Source of the DNA: CAKSHP01 sp045636325
GTDB taxonomy: Bacteria > Bacillota > Clostridia > UBA1381 > UMGS1253
Direction of reading: 5' to 3'
Assembly: GCA_045636325.1 (NCBI GenBank)
Contig: JAZTXH010000013.1
Coordinates: forward strand, 43,606 to 107,605
DNA: 64,000 nt
Part shown: one piece after another, positions 1 through 8,363 of the stretch
Numbering within the stretch: the stretch's first letter is position 1
Layout of the letters: each line of letters opens with the position of its first letter
The notes under the pieces: model-generated
Told to the model about the DNA's origin: nothing
The model's input: the letters and a program-made list of their open reading frames with translations, nothing else
Database searches by the model: none
Position numbers and translations under genes: made by a program

Positions 1-149
1 AATTTTGTGCATATTCAGACCACAGAATTGCAATGAGCATGGCAGTTTTGGCACTGGCAGCAGATGGCGAAAGCGAAATTGATGACCCCGATGCAGTTAA
101 TATATCATTCCCCGAGTTTTTTGAAATACTTAAAAAATTAAGCAAATAG
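1..149 (+). CDS. aroA: 3-phosphoshikimate 1-carboxyvinyltransferase (EPSP synthase), C-terminal fragment
   Basis: This is the last 48 codons of a gene cut by the left window edge, read in the frame starting at base 3 and ending at TAG 147-149. The peptide contains SDHRIAMSMAVLALAADG and ends in PEFFEILKKLSK. The DHRIAM motif followed by a small-residue helix and a final FP-x-FF segment is the signature of the EPSP synthase C-terminus. The enzyme makes 5-enolpyruvylshikimate-3-phosphate in the cytoplasmic shikimate pathway. A hairpin terminator follows within 20 bases, so this is the last gene of its transcript. The family call is secure; nothing can be said about the missing 5' part. Confidence 0.9.
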   Translation, partial: FCAYSDHRIAMSMAVLALAADGESEIDDPDAVNISFPEFFEILKKLSK

Positions 150-165
150 TATTAATAAGTATAAA

Positions 166-205
166 AGGGCAGCAGTCTTAAATTTGACTGCCGCCCGATT
201 TTTTG
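166..205. terminator. Bidirectional intrinsic terminator between aroA and the leftward GNAT gene
   Basis: An 11-bp stem with one mismatch pairs GGGCAGCAGTC (167-177) with GACTGCCGCCC (186-196). It is followed by GATTTTTT on the plus strand and by CCCTTTTAT on the minus strand. It can end aroA from the left and the argD-argF-GNAT transcript from the right. Confidence 0.85.
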
Positions 206-218
206 ATTTGAAATTTTA

Positions 219-698
219 TTAATATTCATACTCTTTTACAAGAAATGCCCGTACATATCCTTTGTCTTTTGTGGTAGAGTCAACATAAAATCCTCTGCCA
301 TAATAAAAACGCACAAGAGATGATACCTTTGCACCGGTGTGAAGAGATATGGTTTTTATGCCAAGCTCTTTCATTTTTATATCCACCAAATTCATAAGCG
401 ATTTTCCGATGCCATTATTCTGCACATTAAGCCTTACACCGAAACGGTATAAATACGCACTTTTTTCTTCCATATTAATCTTTACTCTTACACTTCCAAC
501 GGGCACCCCGTCAACAAATGCAACTAAAATCATATTTCTATCAATATCATTTTTTATGTCTTCAGCTGTTTCATTAAGTGCCGCAGTTGTAGGCATACCG
601 ATAAGCTGTGCATACTTAACAAATGCCTCCGATGTTATTTTCGCAATTGCCTCAATATCATCATAAGTGGCAACTCGAACTTCAAAACCTAAACCCAT
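219..698 (-). CDS. GNAT-family N-acetyltransferase
   Basis: This is a 159-residue single-domain GNAT protein. The acetyl-CoA binding signature is visible around residues 92-102 (VQNNGIGKSLMN, matching the Q/R-x-x-G-x-G pattern), preceded by the usual beta strand (LYRFGV). Near the C-terminus FYYGRGFY fits the conserved end of the fold. The start ATG at 698 has GGAGGATAC just upstream. It sits 15 bases after argF and is probably co-transcribed with argD and argF. That context is compatible with acetylation of an amino-acid-like substrate. It is not an ArgA look-alike, because it lacks the amino-acid kinase-like domain. The substrate is unknown. Confidence 0.8.
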   Translation of the reverse strand: MGLGFEVRVATYDDIEAIAKITSEAFVKYAQLIGMPTTAALNETAEDIKNDIDRNMILVAFVDGVPVGSVRVKINMEEKSAYLYRFGVRLNVQNNGIGKSLMNLVDIKMKELGIKTISLHTGAKVSSLVRFYYGRGFYVDSTTKDKGYVRAFLVKEYEY

Positions 699-713
699 TT
701 TTGTATCCTCCGA

Positions 714-1637
714 TTATTTTGCCATAAATGTTGCCATAACTGCTTTTTGTGCATGAAGTCTGTTTTCAGCTTCATCAAAGATAACAGAATTAGGCCCATC
801 TATAATATCCTCTGTAACCTCATATCCCCTGTAAGCAGGAAGACAATGCATAAATATTGCATCGTTCTTTGCATAAGAAAACATCTTCTTATCAATCTGA
901 TAAGGTGTAAATACCTTTAATCTTTCGGCTTTTTCTTCTTCCTGACCCATGCTTACCCATGTATCTGTTACCACGATGTCTGCATCCTTCATTGCTTCAA
1001 TCGGGTCATTTGTTATTAAAACGCTGCATCCCCTTGCCTTAGCATCAGCTTTTGCATTTTCTGTTACCTGGGCATCACACATATAATTTTCAGGAGTTGC
1101 AACTGCAATATCAATACCAACCTTAGCTGCGCCATACATCAAAGAATGTGCCATGTTGTTGCCATCACCAAGATATGCCATTTTCAAGCCTTCAAGCTTT
1201 CTTTTGTGCTCGTAGACGGTCATTAAATCTGCCATTACCTGACATGGGTGCAAAAGGTCTGTAAGTCCGTTAATAATCGGAATTGATGCATACTCTGCCA
1301 ACTGCTCTACATCCTTGTGGTCATAAGTACGAATCATAATAGCGTCAAGATAACGTGAAAGCACGTTTGCAGTATCATAAATTGACTCTCCCCTGCCAAG
1401 CTGAATATCGCTTGAGCTTAAAAACAAAGGATATCCACCAAGCTGTGTCATTCCCACTTCAAAGGAGACTCTTGTTCTTGTGGAGGATTTCGAAAAAATC
1501 ATACCAAGAGTTTTACCTTTTAAAACCTGATGTGCAATCCCTTTTTTATTTTCATCTTTTAGCTTAAGACCAAGCTTTAGCATATTTTCAATTTCTTCAC
1601 TTGTAAAATCGTGTATGGTTAAAAAATCCTTTTTCAT
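714..1637 (-). CDS. argF: Ornithine carbamoyltransferase
   Basis: A 307-residue enzyme that transfers a carbamoyl group from carbamoyl phosphate to ornithine to form citrulline, in cytoplasmic arginine biosynthesis. The carbamoyl-phosphate loop is visible as SKSSTRTRVSFE near residue 50. The HPCQVMADL motif lies mid-protein, and HCLPAYRGYEV near the C-terminus carries the ornithine-side Cys-Leu-Pro. A longer reading frame begins at a TTG at 1664. The ATG at 1637 is preferred because GAAAGGAA lies about 10 bases upstream and the protein then has the usual family length. It lies 30 bases downstream of argD in the same direction. In this context the biosynthetic role is much more likely than an arginine-deiminase catabolic role, since no arcA or arcC is nearby. 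Confidence 0.96.
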   Translation of the reverse strand: MKKDFLTIHDFTSEEIENMLKLGLKLKDENKKGIAHQVLKGKTLGMIFSKSSTRTRVSFEVGMTQLGGYPLFLSSSDIQLGRGESIYDTANVLSRYLDAIMIRTYDHKDVEQLAEYASIPIINGLTDLLHPCQVMADLMTVYEHKRKLEGLKMAYLGDGNNMAHSLMYGAAKVGIDIAVATPENYMCDAQVTENAKADAKARGCSVLITNDPIEAMKDADIVVTDTWVSMGQEEEKAERLKVFTPYQIDKKMFSYAKNDAIFMHCLPAYRGYEVTEDIIDGPNSVIFDEAENRLHAQKAVMATFMAK

Positions 1638-1667
1638 AATTGTAAAATTCCTTTCAAAAACCAATAT

Positions 1668-2858
1668 TTAAATGCTTTCTATTGCATCTGCAAGCGCTTT
1701 TATAAAACCGTCTATATCTTGTTGTGTGACAATAAGCGGAGGCAACACACGCAAGGTATTATAACATACACCGCAAAGATATTTTTTTTTAAACAGCTTT
1801 GCATTTATCTGTTTTGCAAGGTCTTCCTCAAATTCCACTCCGCACATAAGTCCAATCCCTCGGATTTCTTTTATACAGGCATATTTTTCTTTTAATTCTT
1901 CAAGCTTACCTTTAAAATATGCCCCAACATTTCGGGCATTTAAAACAAGCTTTTCTTCTGCCATAATATCCAAAACTGCATTCGCCGCCGCACAGCAGAA
2001 AGGATTTCCGCCAAATGTAGAGCCATGGTCTCCCGGCTCAAAAGCCTTTGCACAAAAATCTTTTGCACACACTGCACCTATAGGCACGCCGCCACCAAGT
2101 GCTTTTGCAAGAGTAAAAATATCAGGTGTAATGTCAAAATGCTCATAAGCAAACATTTTGCCCGTTCTGCCCACACCGGTCTGCACTTCGTCTGCAATCA
2201 AAAGAATTTCCTTTTCATCACAAAGCTTTCTTACCTTTTTTATATATTCTTTATCACAAGGATACACACCGCTTTCGCCCTGCACAAGCTCAACCATTAT
2301 TGCGGCAGTCTTTTCGCTTATCGCATTTTCAAGCGCCTCAAAATCATTAATCTCAACGTGCTTAAAACCAGGAGTCAATGGCTTATAAGGAGCCTGATAT
2401 TTTTCCTGAGCAGTTGCCGCAACAGTTGCAAGAGTTCTGCCATGAAAGGAATGGTTAAGTGTAATTATTTCACTTTTCTCAGCAATCCCTTTTTTATAAA
2501 AATATATTTTTGCAAGCTTTATTGCACCTTCATTTGCTTCTGCACCGGAGTTTGAGAAAAACACCTTTTCAGCACATGAAAGTCTGCAGATTTTTTCTGC
2601 TAAAAAGCCCTGAGGCTTAACATAATATAAATTAGATGTATGAATAAGCTTTTCTGCCTGCATCTTTAATGCCTCAACATATTTTTTATGACTGTGGCCC
2701 AATGCATTTACTGCAATACCTGCAAAAAAGTCAGTATAAACATCTCCGTTTGTGGCATAAAGCTTTATTCCCTCGCCTTTTTCAAAGCAAACAGGAATTC
2801 TGTCGCCAAAAGTATTCATAAAATATTTTTTATCCAAATCCATAGCTGTGTTAAGCAT
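1668..2858 (-). CDS. argD: Acetylornithine aminotransferase
   Basis: A 396-residue class-III PLP-dependent aminotransferase. It converts N-acetylglutamate semialdehyde to N-acetylornithine using glutamate. Family signs are FFSNSGAEANEGAIKLA (phosphate-binding loop), ADEVQTGVGRTG (cofactor Asp) and TLAKALGGGVPIGA, which carries the Schiff-base lysine. The frame is open to 2909. The ATG at 2858 is chosen because AAGAAGGG lies 8-10 bases upstream and because the promoter (2963-2991) leaves a leader of roughly 100 bases. argD leads the argD-argF-GNAT unit. ArgR-type control is likely from the palindrome overlapping the promoter. Ornithine aminotransferase is the main alternative, but the argF neighbour argues for argD. 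Confidence 0.94.
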   Translation of the reverse strand: MLNTAMDLDKKYFMNTFGDRIPVCFEKGEGIKLYATNGDVYTDFFAGIAVNALGHSHKKYVEALKMQAEKLIHTSNLYYVKPQGFLAEKICRLSCAEKVFFSNSGAEANEGAIKLAKIYFYKKGIAEKSEIITLNHSFHGRTLATVAATAQEKYQAPYKPLTPGFKHVEINDFEALENAISEKTAAIMVELVQGESGVYPCDKEYIKKVRKLCDEKEILLIADEVQTGVGRTGKMFAYEHFDITPDIFTLAKALGGGVPIGAVCAKDFCAKAFEPGDHGSTFGGNPFCCAAANAVLDIMAEEKLVLNARNVGAYFKGKLEELKEKYACIKEIRGIGLMCGVEFEEDLAKQINAKLFKKKYLCGVCYNTLRVLPPLIVTQQDIDGFIKALADAIESI

Positions 2859-2962
2859 AATATATCGCCCTTCTTTTTTATGGTATAGACGAAAGGAATT
2901 CGAACACACGCGCTCTACGCTTTCTAAATTCTCGCCCTTTCAAATTGTCGACCAGTGCAATT

Positions 2963-2991
2963 ATTATACATTATTATGCAATAAATTGCAA
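2963..2991 (-). promoter_or_regulatory. argD promoter with ArgR-like operator
   Basis: On the minus strand there is TTGCAA (2986-2991), a 17-base spacer, and TATAAT (2963-2968), a good SigA promoter. Inside it, 2966-2981 reads TTGCAT-AATA-ATGTAT on the minus strand. This is an imperfect copy of the perfect palindrome found at argC (32090-32105). The overlap with the -10 and the spacer suits repression. Assignment to ArgR is inference. Confidence 0.6.
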
Positions 2992-3108
2992 TACTTTTTT
3001 TAATAATTCTTTAAAATGTGCATATTTTGTGCATAAAAATACATTTTAATTGCATGATTATCAACTTTTTCTTATATTAACACATATTCATTAGTAAAAA
3101 AATACAAA

Positions 3109-3201
3109 GGTCAAAGAAGGTCAATTTTTTTAAAAAAGGTATTGACAAATGCAAAAAAGGGTGCTATACTATGCTTGCAACAAAGGTCAAAGAAAGTCAA
3201 A
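3109..3201 (+). promoter_or_regulatory. ctsR operon promoter flanked by two CtsR boxes
   Basis: TTGACA (3142-3147), a 17-base spacer and TATACT (3165-3170) form a near-consensus SigA promoter. Two tandem heptamer boxes match the CtsR consensus GGTCAAANANRGTCAAA: GGTCAAAGAAGGTCAA at 3109-3124, upstream of the -35, and GGTCAAAGAAAGTCAAA at 3185-3201, downstream of the transcription start. An extra GTCAAA half follows at 3202-3207. This is textbook autorepression of the ctsR-mcsA-mcsB-clpC operon. Confidence 0.92.
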
Positions 3202-3251
3202 GTCAAATTTCAACTTTGTTAGAACAATATGAAAGGAGGCAGACGAAAAAA

Positions 3252-3695
3252 ATGAAAGTAAGTGATATTATAGAACAATTTTTGCTTGATATGCTTGAAA
3301 GTGAAGAAGATATTACCTTAAAGCGTAACGAGCTTGCAAACCATTTTTCGTGTGCACCGTCACAGATAAACTATGTTATTTCCACAAGATTTACTGACCA
3401 GAGAGGATATATGGTTGAAAGCCAGCGCGGCGGCGGCGGTTTTATAAGAATAAAAAAAATAAGCGTTGATAAAAGCAATTATATTATGCATGTGGTAGGT
3501 GCCATAGGTAATTCTATCGGGTATAATTCAGCCTCAGCAATTCTTTCAAATATGGAAATGGAAAATATCATATCCCAAAGAGAGAAAAAAATTATTTTAG
3601 CCGCCATATCTGACAGAGTTATTCCCTTTAATGCCCCCGTAAGAGATTCTTACCGAGCAGGGGTTTTTAAAAACATACTCATTAGTATGCTATAG
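3252..3695 (+). CDS. ctsR: CtsR, class III heat-shock transcriptional repressor
   Basis: A 147-residue DNA-binding repressor of clp genes. The N-terminal winged helix-turn-helix includes NELANHFSCAPSQINYVIST. The glycine-rich wing reads ESQRGGGGFIRI, the thermosensing tetraglycine loop of CtsR. The C-terminal half is the dimerisation domain recognised by McsB. The frame opens at 3171, but that start lies inside the promoter and operator. The ATG at 3252 has AAAGGAGG (3233-3240) at a good distance and gives the normal family length. It is the first gene of a four-gene stress operon and is autoregulated by the two boxes upstream. Confidence 0.96.
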   Translation: MKVSDIIEQFLLDMLESEEDITLKRNELANHFSCAPSQINYVISTRFTDQRGYMVESQRGGGGFIRIKKISVDKSNYIMHVVGAIGNSIGYNSASAILSNMEMENIISQREKKIILAAISDRVIPFNAPVRDSYRAGVFKNILISML

Positions 3696-3717
3696 ACGAA
3701 AGGAAAAGGTGATAAAT

Positions 3718-4095
3718 ATGATTTATGATTTATTTTCGGATTTTTTTAGTGATGATTTTTTCACACTAAAACCTGTTTATTATAATCACACAACAAAAGA
3801 TATTGAATGCCCTTTATGTAAACATAAGCTCTCCCAGGTTTTAAAGACCGGTAAGTTCGGTTGCTCAGAATGTTATGATGCATTCGGCGCATACACAAAA
3901 CAGATTTTAAGTTCTATTCAGCCGGCTACAGTTCATAAAGGGAAAATAAGTGATGCCGCAAGTGAGCAGGTAAAAATTAAAAAAGAAATAGAAAAGCTTA
4001 ATATTGAGCTTAAGGACGCAATTGAAAAGCAGGAATTTGAAAAAGCGGCAACCTTAAGAGATAAAATAAAAGAATTAAACGAGGAGGCGAAATAA
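3718..4095 (+). CDS. mcsA: McsA, zinc-finger activator of the McsB arginine kinase
   Basis: A 125-residue protein with CPLCKHKL near residue 29 and CSECYDAFG near residue 53 as a CxxC...CxxC zinc module. A C-terminal UVR-type helical pair (roughly residues 84-125) contains QEFEKAATLRDKIKEL. Family members usually have two such zinc-binding pairs; here I see only these four cysteines, which gives a shorter N-terminal part. McsA activates McsB and helps release CtsR under stress. A GTG at 3709 is in frame, but the ATG at 3718 is better spaced from AAAGGAAAAGG. It lies between ctsR and mcsB, one base before the mcsB start. Confidence 0.9.
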   Translation: MIYDLFSDFFSDDFFTLKPVYYNHTTKDIECPLCKHKLSQVLKTGKFGCSECYDAFGAYTKQILSSIQPATVHKGKISDAASEQVKIKKEIEKLNIELKDAIEKQEFEKAATLRDKIKELNEEAK

Positions 4096-4096
4096 T

Positions 4097-5095
4097 ATGC
4101 TTTGGTTTAAAAATAAAGGCGCAGAAGATGATGTTTGCATAAGCACAAGGATACGCCTTGCAAGAAATGAAAATAAAACTCCGTTTGCTCCTTTGTATAC
4201 CCCTGAGCAGGCTTTGCAAATAGCATCAAATGTTCGCCTTGCACTTAATGAAAATGACTTTGAATTTTTAAATCTTGATAACGCCCCTGAAATAAATGTA
4301 AAAGCTTTAGTGGAAGAGCATATGATAAGCCCTGAAATGACAAAGGGCAAAAATAAAAGCGTTATGCTTGATAAAAATTCTACCGTGTCAATAATGATGG
4401 GCGAAGAAGACCATATACGTCTTCAGGTTATTCTGCCGGGCTTGCAACTTGAAGATGCATATAAAAAAGCAGATGAGCTTGACAGGCTTATTGCAAAAAA
4501 GATTAACTATGCATATCACGAAGAATACGGCTTTTTAACAAAATGTGCCACAAATACCGGCACAGGGATGAGAGCATCTGTAATGCTTTATCTTCCCGCC
4601 ATAAGAATGGCAGGAAAAATGAATCAGCTTATCGGTGAGGTAGGTAAATTAGGCCTTACCTTCCGAGGAGTTTATGGTGAAGGAAGTGATTCAAAGGGTG
4701 ATATGTATCAGCTTTCAAACCAGATTACCTTAGGCGCAAGCGAAGAAAAAATAATTGAAAAGCTTAAAAACATCACTCATCAGATTATAAAAACAGAGCG
4801 CGAGCTGAGAGATAAATTCTTAGAAGCAAACAAGGATGAGCTTGAAGATAAAATCTGGCGTGCATATGGCACTTTAAAATATGCAAAAAAACTGTCTTCC
4901 GGAGAATGCAGCAGTCTTTTATCCACAGTAAAGCTTGGAATCTGCCTTGGAATAATAAAAGATATTACTCAGGATAAAATAAACGAGCTTATCGTTACAA
5001 CAGAGCCGGCACATATATCTCTTTCTGCAAATAAGCCCCTTACTTCAGAGGGAAGAGATAAATATCGTGCAAAGCTGATTAATGACTCACTATAA
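4097..5095 (+). CDS. mcsB: McsB, protein-arginine kinase
   Basis: A 332-residue phosphagen-kinase-fold enzyme that phosphorylates arginine residues on proteins and thereby marks them for ClpC-ClpP degradation. The start carries the substrate and ATP arginines in CISTRIRLARN. The central NTGTGMRASVMLYLPA holds the conserved nucleotide-binding arginine. SSGECSSLLSTVKLG near residue 270 fits the C-terminal part of the family. The ATG follows the mcsA stop by one base, with GAGGAGG just upstream, which indicates translational coupling. It lacks an N-terminal guanido-kinase domain, as expected for bacterial McsB. Confidence 0.95.
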   Translation: MLWFKNKGAEDDVCISTRIRLARNENKTPFAPLYTPEQALQIASNVRLALNENDFEFLNLDNAPEINVKALVEEHMISPEMTKGKNKSVMLDKNSTVSIMMGEEDHIRLQVILPGLQLEDAYKKADELDRLIAKKINYAYHEEYGFLTKCATNTGTGMRASVMLYLPAIRMAGKMNQLIGEVGKLGLTFRGVYGEGSDSKGDMYQLSNQITLGASEEKIIEKLKNITHQIIKTERELRDKFLEANKDELEDKIWRAYGTLKYAKKLSSGECSSLLSTVKLGICLGIIKDITQDKINELIVTTEPAHISLSANKPLTSEGRDKYRAKLINDSL

Positions 5096-5119
5096 ATTTA
5101 TCAAAAGGAGGATTTTTTA

Positions 5120-7621
5120 ATGATTTTTGACAGTCGTTTTACACCAAAAGCACAAACTGCTCTTAAACAGGCTCATGCAGTAGCATGCCGTTTTGGGCAT
5201 AATTATATAGGCACAGAACATCTTTTATACGGACTTTGCGGAGAGGGCACTGCTGTTTCAGGCGAAGTTCTTTCTAACAACGGGGTAAATGCAGATGATG
5301 TAGAAGAAAAAATCACCGAACTCGTAGGAAAAAGCGAGACCGCTCACGATATAAGCAGCACCCAGTTGATGCTTACCCCCCGCACGAAAAGAATTATTGA
5401 GCTTTCCTTAACAGAAGCAAGACGTCTTACTCATAATTTTATTGGAACAGAGCATATTTTAATGGCCATTCTTCGTGAGGGTGAAAGCGTTGCATTAAAA
5501 ATACTAAGCGATTTAGGGGTAGATATAAGAAAGCTTTATACAGAAATTATAGATAAAATAACATCAAATGACAATTCAGCCGAACCTGCCGGTACTTCTG
5601 ATATAAATCATCAGAAATCAGCCGGAAAAAAAGGCAAAACACAGACTCCTACCCTTGACCAGTTCGGACGTGATTTTACCGAAATGGCAAAGGAAGGAAA
5701 GTTTGACCCGGTAATCGGCCGTGACAAGGAAATTACAAGAGTTATACAAATACTTTCAAGAAGAACAAAAAACAACCCCTGCCTCATTGGTGAGCCTGGA
5801 GTTGGTAAAACTGCAGTTGCAGAGGGTCTTGCCCAGAAAATTGCATCGGGTGATGTTCCCGAAACATTAAAAAATAAACGTCTTTTTACAATTGATTTAT
5901 CCTTGATGGTTGCAGGTGCAAAATACAGAGGTGAATTTGAAGAACGTTTGAAAAAAGCTATGGAAGAGGTTACAAAAGCAGGAAACGTAATTCTTTTTAT
6001 TGACGAAATTCACACCATTATTGGTGCAGGTGCCGCAGAAGGTGCTATTGATGCATCAAATATTTTAAAGCCAAGCCTTGCCAGAGGCGAAATTCAACTT
6101 ATTGGTGCAACAACTCTGGAAGAATACAGAAAGCATATTGAAAAAGATTCTGCTCTTGAAAGAAGATTTCAGCCTATCACTGTAGGTGAGCCTACCGAAG
6201 AAGAAAGCATACAAATACTAAAAGGTGTGCGTGATAAATACGAAGCTCACCACGGTGTAAAAATAACAGACGAAGCAATTGATGCGGCTGTAAAAATGTC
6301 TGTGCGGTATATAACAGACAGATTTTTGCCCGACAAGGCTATCGACCTTATAGACGAAGCCGCTTCAAAAGTAAGACTTTCAGGTCTTACACCGCCTCCT
6401 CAGGTTAAAGAGCTCGAAGAAAGACTTGCAAAAAACAAAACAGAAAAAGAAGTCGCAGTGAGCACTCAGGATTTCGAGCGGGCAGCAAAGCTTCGTGATG
6501 AAGAAAACGAAATTACCGAGCAAATTAAAAAGGCAAAAGGCGACTGGAAAGATAAAGAAATCACTGATACCAGAAGCGTTGGCGAAGCTGAAATTGCCGC
6601 AGTTGTATCAGACTGGACAAATGTTCCTGTTTCACGCCTTACAACCGATGAAGCAGATAAGCTTATTCACTTAGAAGACAAGCTTCACTCAAGAGTAATC
6701 GGTCAGAATGAAGCCGTAAGCGCCGTTGCAAAGGCAATCCGCCGTGGAAGAGTAGGCTTAAAAGACCCCAAACGTCCCATAGGCTCATTTATTTTCCTTG
6801 GTCCCACAGGTGTTGGTAAAACAGAGCTTTCAAAGGCTCTTGCCCAGACAATGTTCGGTTCAGAAGATGATATGATAAGAATTGATATGAGTGAATATAT
6901 GGAAAAGCACTCTGTATCCAGAATGGTTGGTTCCCCTCCCGGATATGTGGGATATGACGATGCAGGTCAATTAACCGAAAAGGTAAGAAGAAAGCCATAC
7001 AGTGTAATACTTTTTGATGAAATAGAAAAGGCGCATCCAGATGTGTTTAATATCCTTTTACAAATTCTTGAAGATGGTATCCTTACCGATTCCCAAGGCA
7101 GAAGAGTAGATTTTAGAAACACTGTGATTATAATGACATCGAACATCGGCGCAAGACTTATTACAGATACGGCGTCAAAATCTTTCGGTTTTTCAACTGC
7201 AGAAGAGAAAAACGATGCTGACTATAATGTGATAAAGGAAAATGTTATTACTGAACTAAAAAAACACTTCCGCCCAGAATTCTTAAACCGTGTTGATGAA
7301 ACAATAGTTTTCCATAAGCTTGAAAAGGCTGAAATTGAAAGCATTGCAAAGCTTATGCTTGAAACACTTAGGAACCGACTTAAAGAAAACTGTATTGACA
7401 TTACCTTTACTGATAAAGCGGTTGAAATCATTGCCCTCGAAGGCTTTGACCCCATTTACGGAGCAAGACCTTTGCGCCGCGCAATTCAAAGCAGAATTGA
7501 AGACCTTTTGGCAGAAAAAATGCTTGAAAATGGTGTTGGTGAAGGTGACAGCGTTACAATTGACGAAAAAGCCGGTGAGCTTATAGTAGAAATAAAAAAG
7601 TGCGAAAAGTCTGAAAACTAA
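5120..7621 (+). CDS. clpC: ClpC, AAA+ unfoldase of the ClpCP protease
   Basis: An 833-residue Hsp100 ATPase. Two Clp_N repeats occupy about residues 1-150 (ALKQAHAVACRFGHNYIGTE, then a second copy with RLTHNFIGTEHIL). The first AAA+ domain has Walker A GEPGVGKTA and Walker B ILFIDEIH. A central UVR/M-domain insert contains QDFERAAKLRDEENE. The second AAA+ domain has GPTGVGKTELSK, and the C-terminal D2-small domain contains DPIYGARPLRRAIQ. The UVR insert separates ClpC from ClpB and ClpE. It works with ClpP, which is not in the window, and is recruited to arginine-phosphorylated substrates made by McsB. It is the last gene of the CtsR operon, and a strong hairpin follows. Confidence 0.96.
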   Translation: MIFDSRFTPKAQTALKQAHAVACRFGHNYIGTEHLLYGLCGEGTAVSGEVLSNNGVNADDVEEKITELVGKSETAHDISSTQLMLTPRTKRIIELSLTEARRLTHNFIGTEHILMAILREGESVALKILSDLGVDIRKLYTEIIDKITSNDNSAEPAGTSDINHQKSAGKKGKTQTPTLDQFGRDFTEMAKEGKFDPVIGRDKEITRVIQILSRRTKNNPCLIGEPGVGKTAVAEGLAQKIASGDVPETLKNKRLFTIDLSLMVAGAKYRGEFEERLKKAMEEVTKAGNVILFIDEIHTIIGAGAAEGAIDASNILKPSLARGEIQLIGATTLEEYRKHIEKDSALERRFQPITVGEPTEEESIQILKGVRDKYEAHHGVKITDEAIDAAVKMSVRYITDRFLPDKAIDLIDEAASKVRLSGLTPPPQVKELEERLAKNKTEKEVAVSTQDFERAAKLRDEENEITEQIKKAKGDWKDKEITDTRSVGEAEIAAVVSDWTNVPVSRLTTDEADKLIHLEDKLHSRVIGQNEAVSAVAKAIRRGRVGLKDPKRPIGSFIFLGPTGVGKTELSKALAQTMFGSEDDMIRIDMSEYMEKHSVSRMVGSPPGYVGYDDAGQLTEKVRRKPYSVILFDEIEKAHPDVFNILLQILEDGILTDSQGRRVDFRNTVIIMTSNIGARLITDTASKSFGFSTAEEKNDADYNVIKENVITELKKHFRPEFLNRVDETIVFHKLEKAEIESIAKLMLETLRNRLKENCIDITFTDKAVEIIALEGFDPIYGARPLRRAIQSRIEDLLAEKMLENGVGEGDSVTIDEKAGELIVEIKKCEKSEN

Positions 7622-7661
7622 TTTTCACTTTCCCCTTTAGCCTGACAGAAGCTATACAATG

Positions 7662-7709
7662 AATAATCCCTGTAAAACATATATGTGATGTTTACAGGGA
7701 TTATTTACA
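7662..7709. terminator. Bidirectional terminator between clpC and hisIE
   Basis: A perfect 15-bp stem pairs AATAATCCCTGTAAA (7662-7676) with its complement at 7691-7705. A/T-rich flanks on both sides allow it to end the convergent clpC and hisIE transcripts. Confidence 0.85.
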
Positions 7710-7712
7710 TTC

Positions 7713-8363
7713 TTATTTATAACGGTCAGCCAGCTCTTCATAAATTTCTTTCCATGAAAGGCCGCGCTCCTGAAGCATAACAGTCATATGATACATAAGG
7801 TCTGCCACTTCATAAGAAATTTCATCCTTATCGTCATTTTTTGCACCTATAATAACTTCACTGCATTCTTCGCCGACTTTTTTAAGGATTTTATCAATAC
7901 CGTGCTCTAAAAGATAATTGGTGTATGAACCATCCTTAGGATTTTTCGCACGGTCTTCTACAACTTTATATAAGTCATCCAAAATACCGCAATCTGCCAC
8001 GTGAGAAAGTGAAATTTCCTCAAGCTCACCGTTTTCATCCACCTTGCGGTAAAAACAGCTTTTGTTTCCTGTGTGACACGCCGCTCCCGTCTGCTTTACC
8101 TTAAGCAAAAGAGTGTCACAGTCACAGTCAACATACATATCCACCAGCTCCTGAAAATGGCCGCTTGTTTCACCCTTTACCCATACGCAGTCACGGCTTC
8201 TTGAATAGTAAGTGCATTTTTTTGTTTCAAGAGTCTGCTTAACAGTGTCTTTATTCATATATGCAACCATAAGCACGCGGTTTGTATCTGCATCATAGCA
8301 GACTGCCGGAATAAGACCCTTTTCATCAAACTTTAATTCTTTTATAAATTTCATTTTACTCAT
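7713..8363 (-). CDS. hisIE: Bifunctional phosphoribosyl-AMP cyclohydrolase / phosphoribosyl-ATP pyrophosphatase
   Basis: A 216-residue fusion performing steps 2 and 3 of histidine biosynthesis. The HisI part (about residues 1-115) carries YSRSRDCVWVKGETSGH, the metal-binding DCDCDT and the CHTGNKSCFYR motif. The HisE part (from about residue 125) has VGEECSEVIIGAKN and YEVADLMYHMTVML, the MazG-like Mg-binding helices. Its start overlaps the hisA stop by ATGA. A second in-frame ATG at residue 4 is equally usable. It is the last gene of the leftward his cluster. hisF, which commonly sits between hisA and hisI, is absent here. Confidence 0.95.
   Translation of the reverse strand: MSKMKFIKELKFDEKGLIPAVCYDADTNRVLMVAYMNKDTVKQTLETKKCTYYSRSRDCVWVKGETSGHFQELVDMYVDCDCDTLLLKVKQTGAACHTGNKSCFYRKVDENGELEEISLSHVADCGILDDLYKVVEDRAKNPKDGSYTNYLLEHGIDKILKKVGEECSEVIIGAKNDDKDEISYEVADLMYHMTVMLQERGLSWKEIYEELADRYK

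Noticed and set aside
2025..2555. 176-codon plus-strand ORF opposite argD
   Set aside because: It lies wholly inside a clear argD gene and has a low-complexity Cys/Phe/Ile-rich product, typical of an antisense shadow.
2881..2955. Functional tRNA gene on the minus strand ending TATACCA
   Set aside because: GTTCGAATTC resembles a T-loop, but the flanking bases do not form a T stem (GTGTG against TCCTT), the 3' side is one base too long and no D or anticodon arm could be built.
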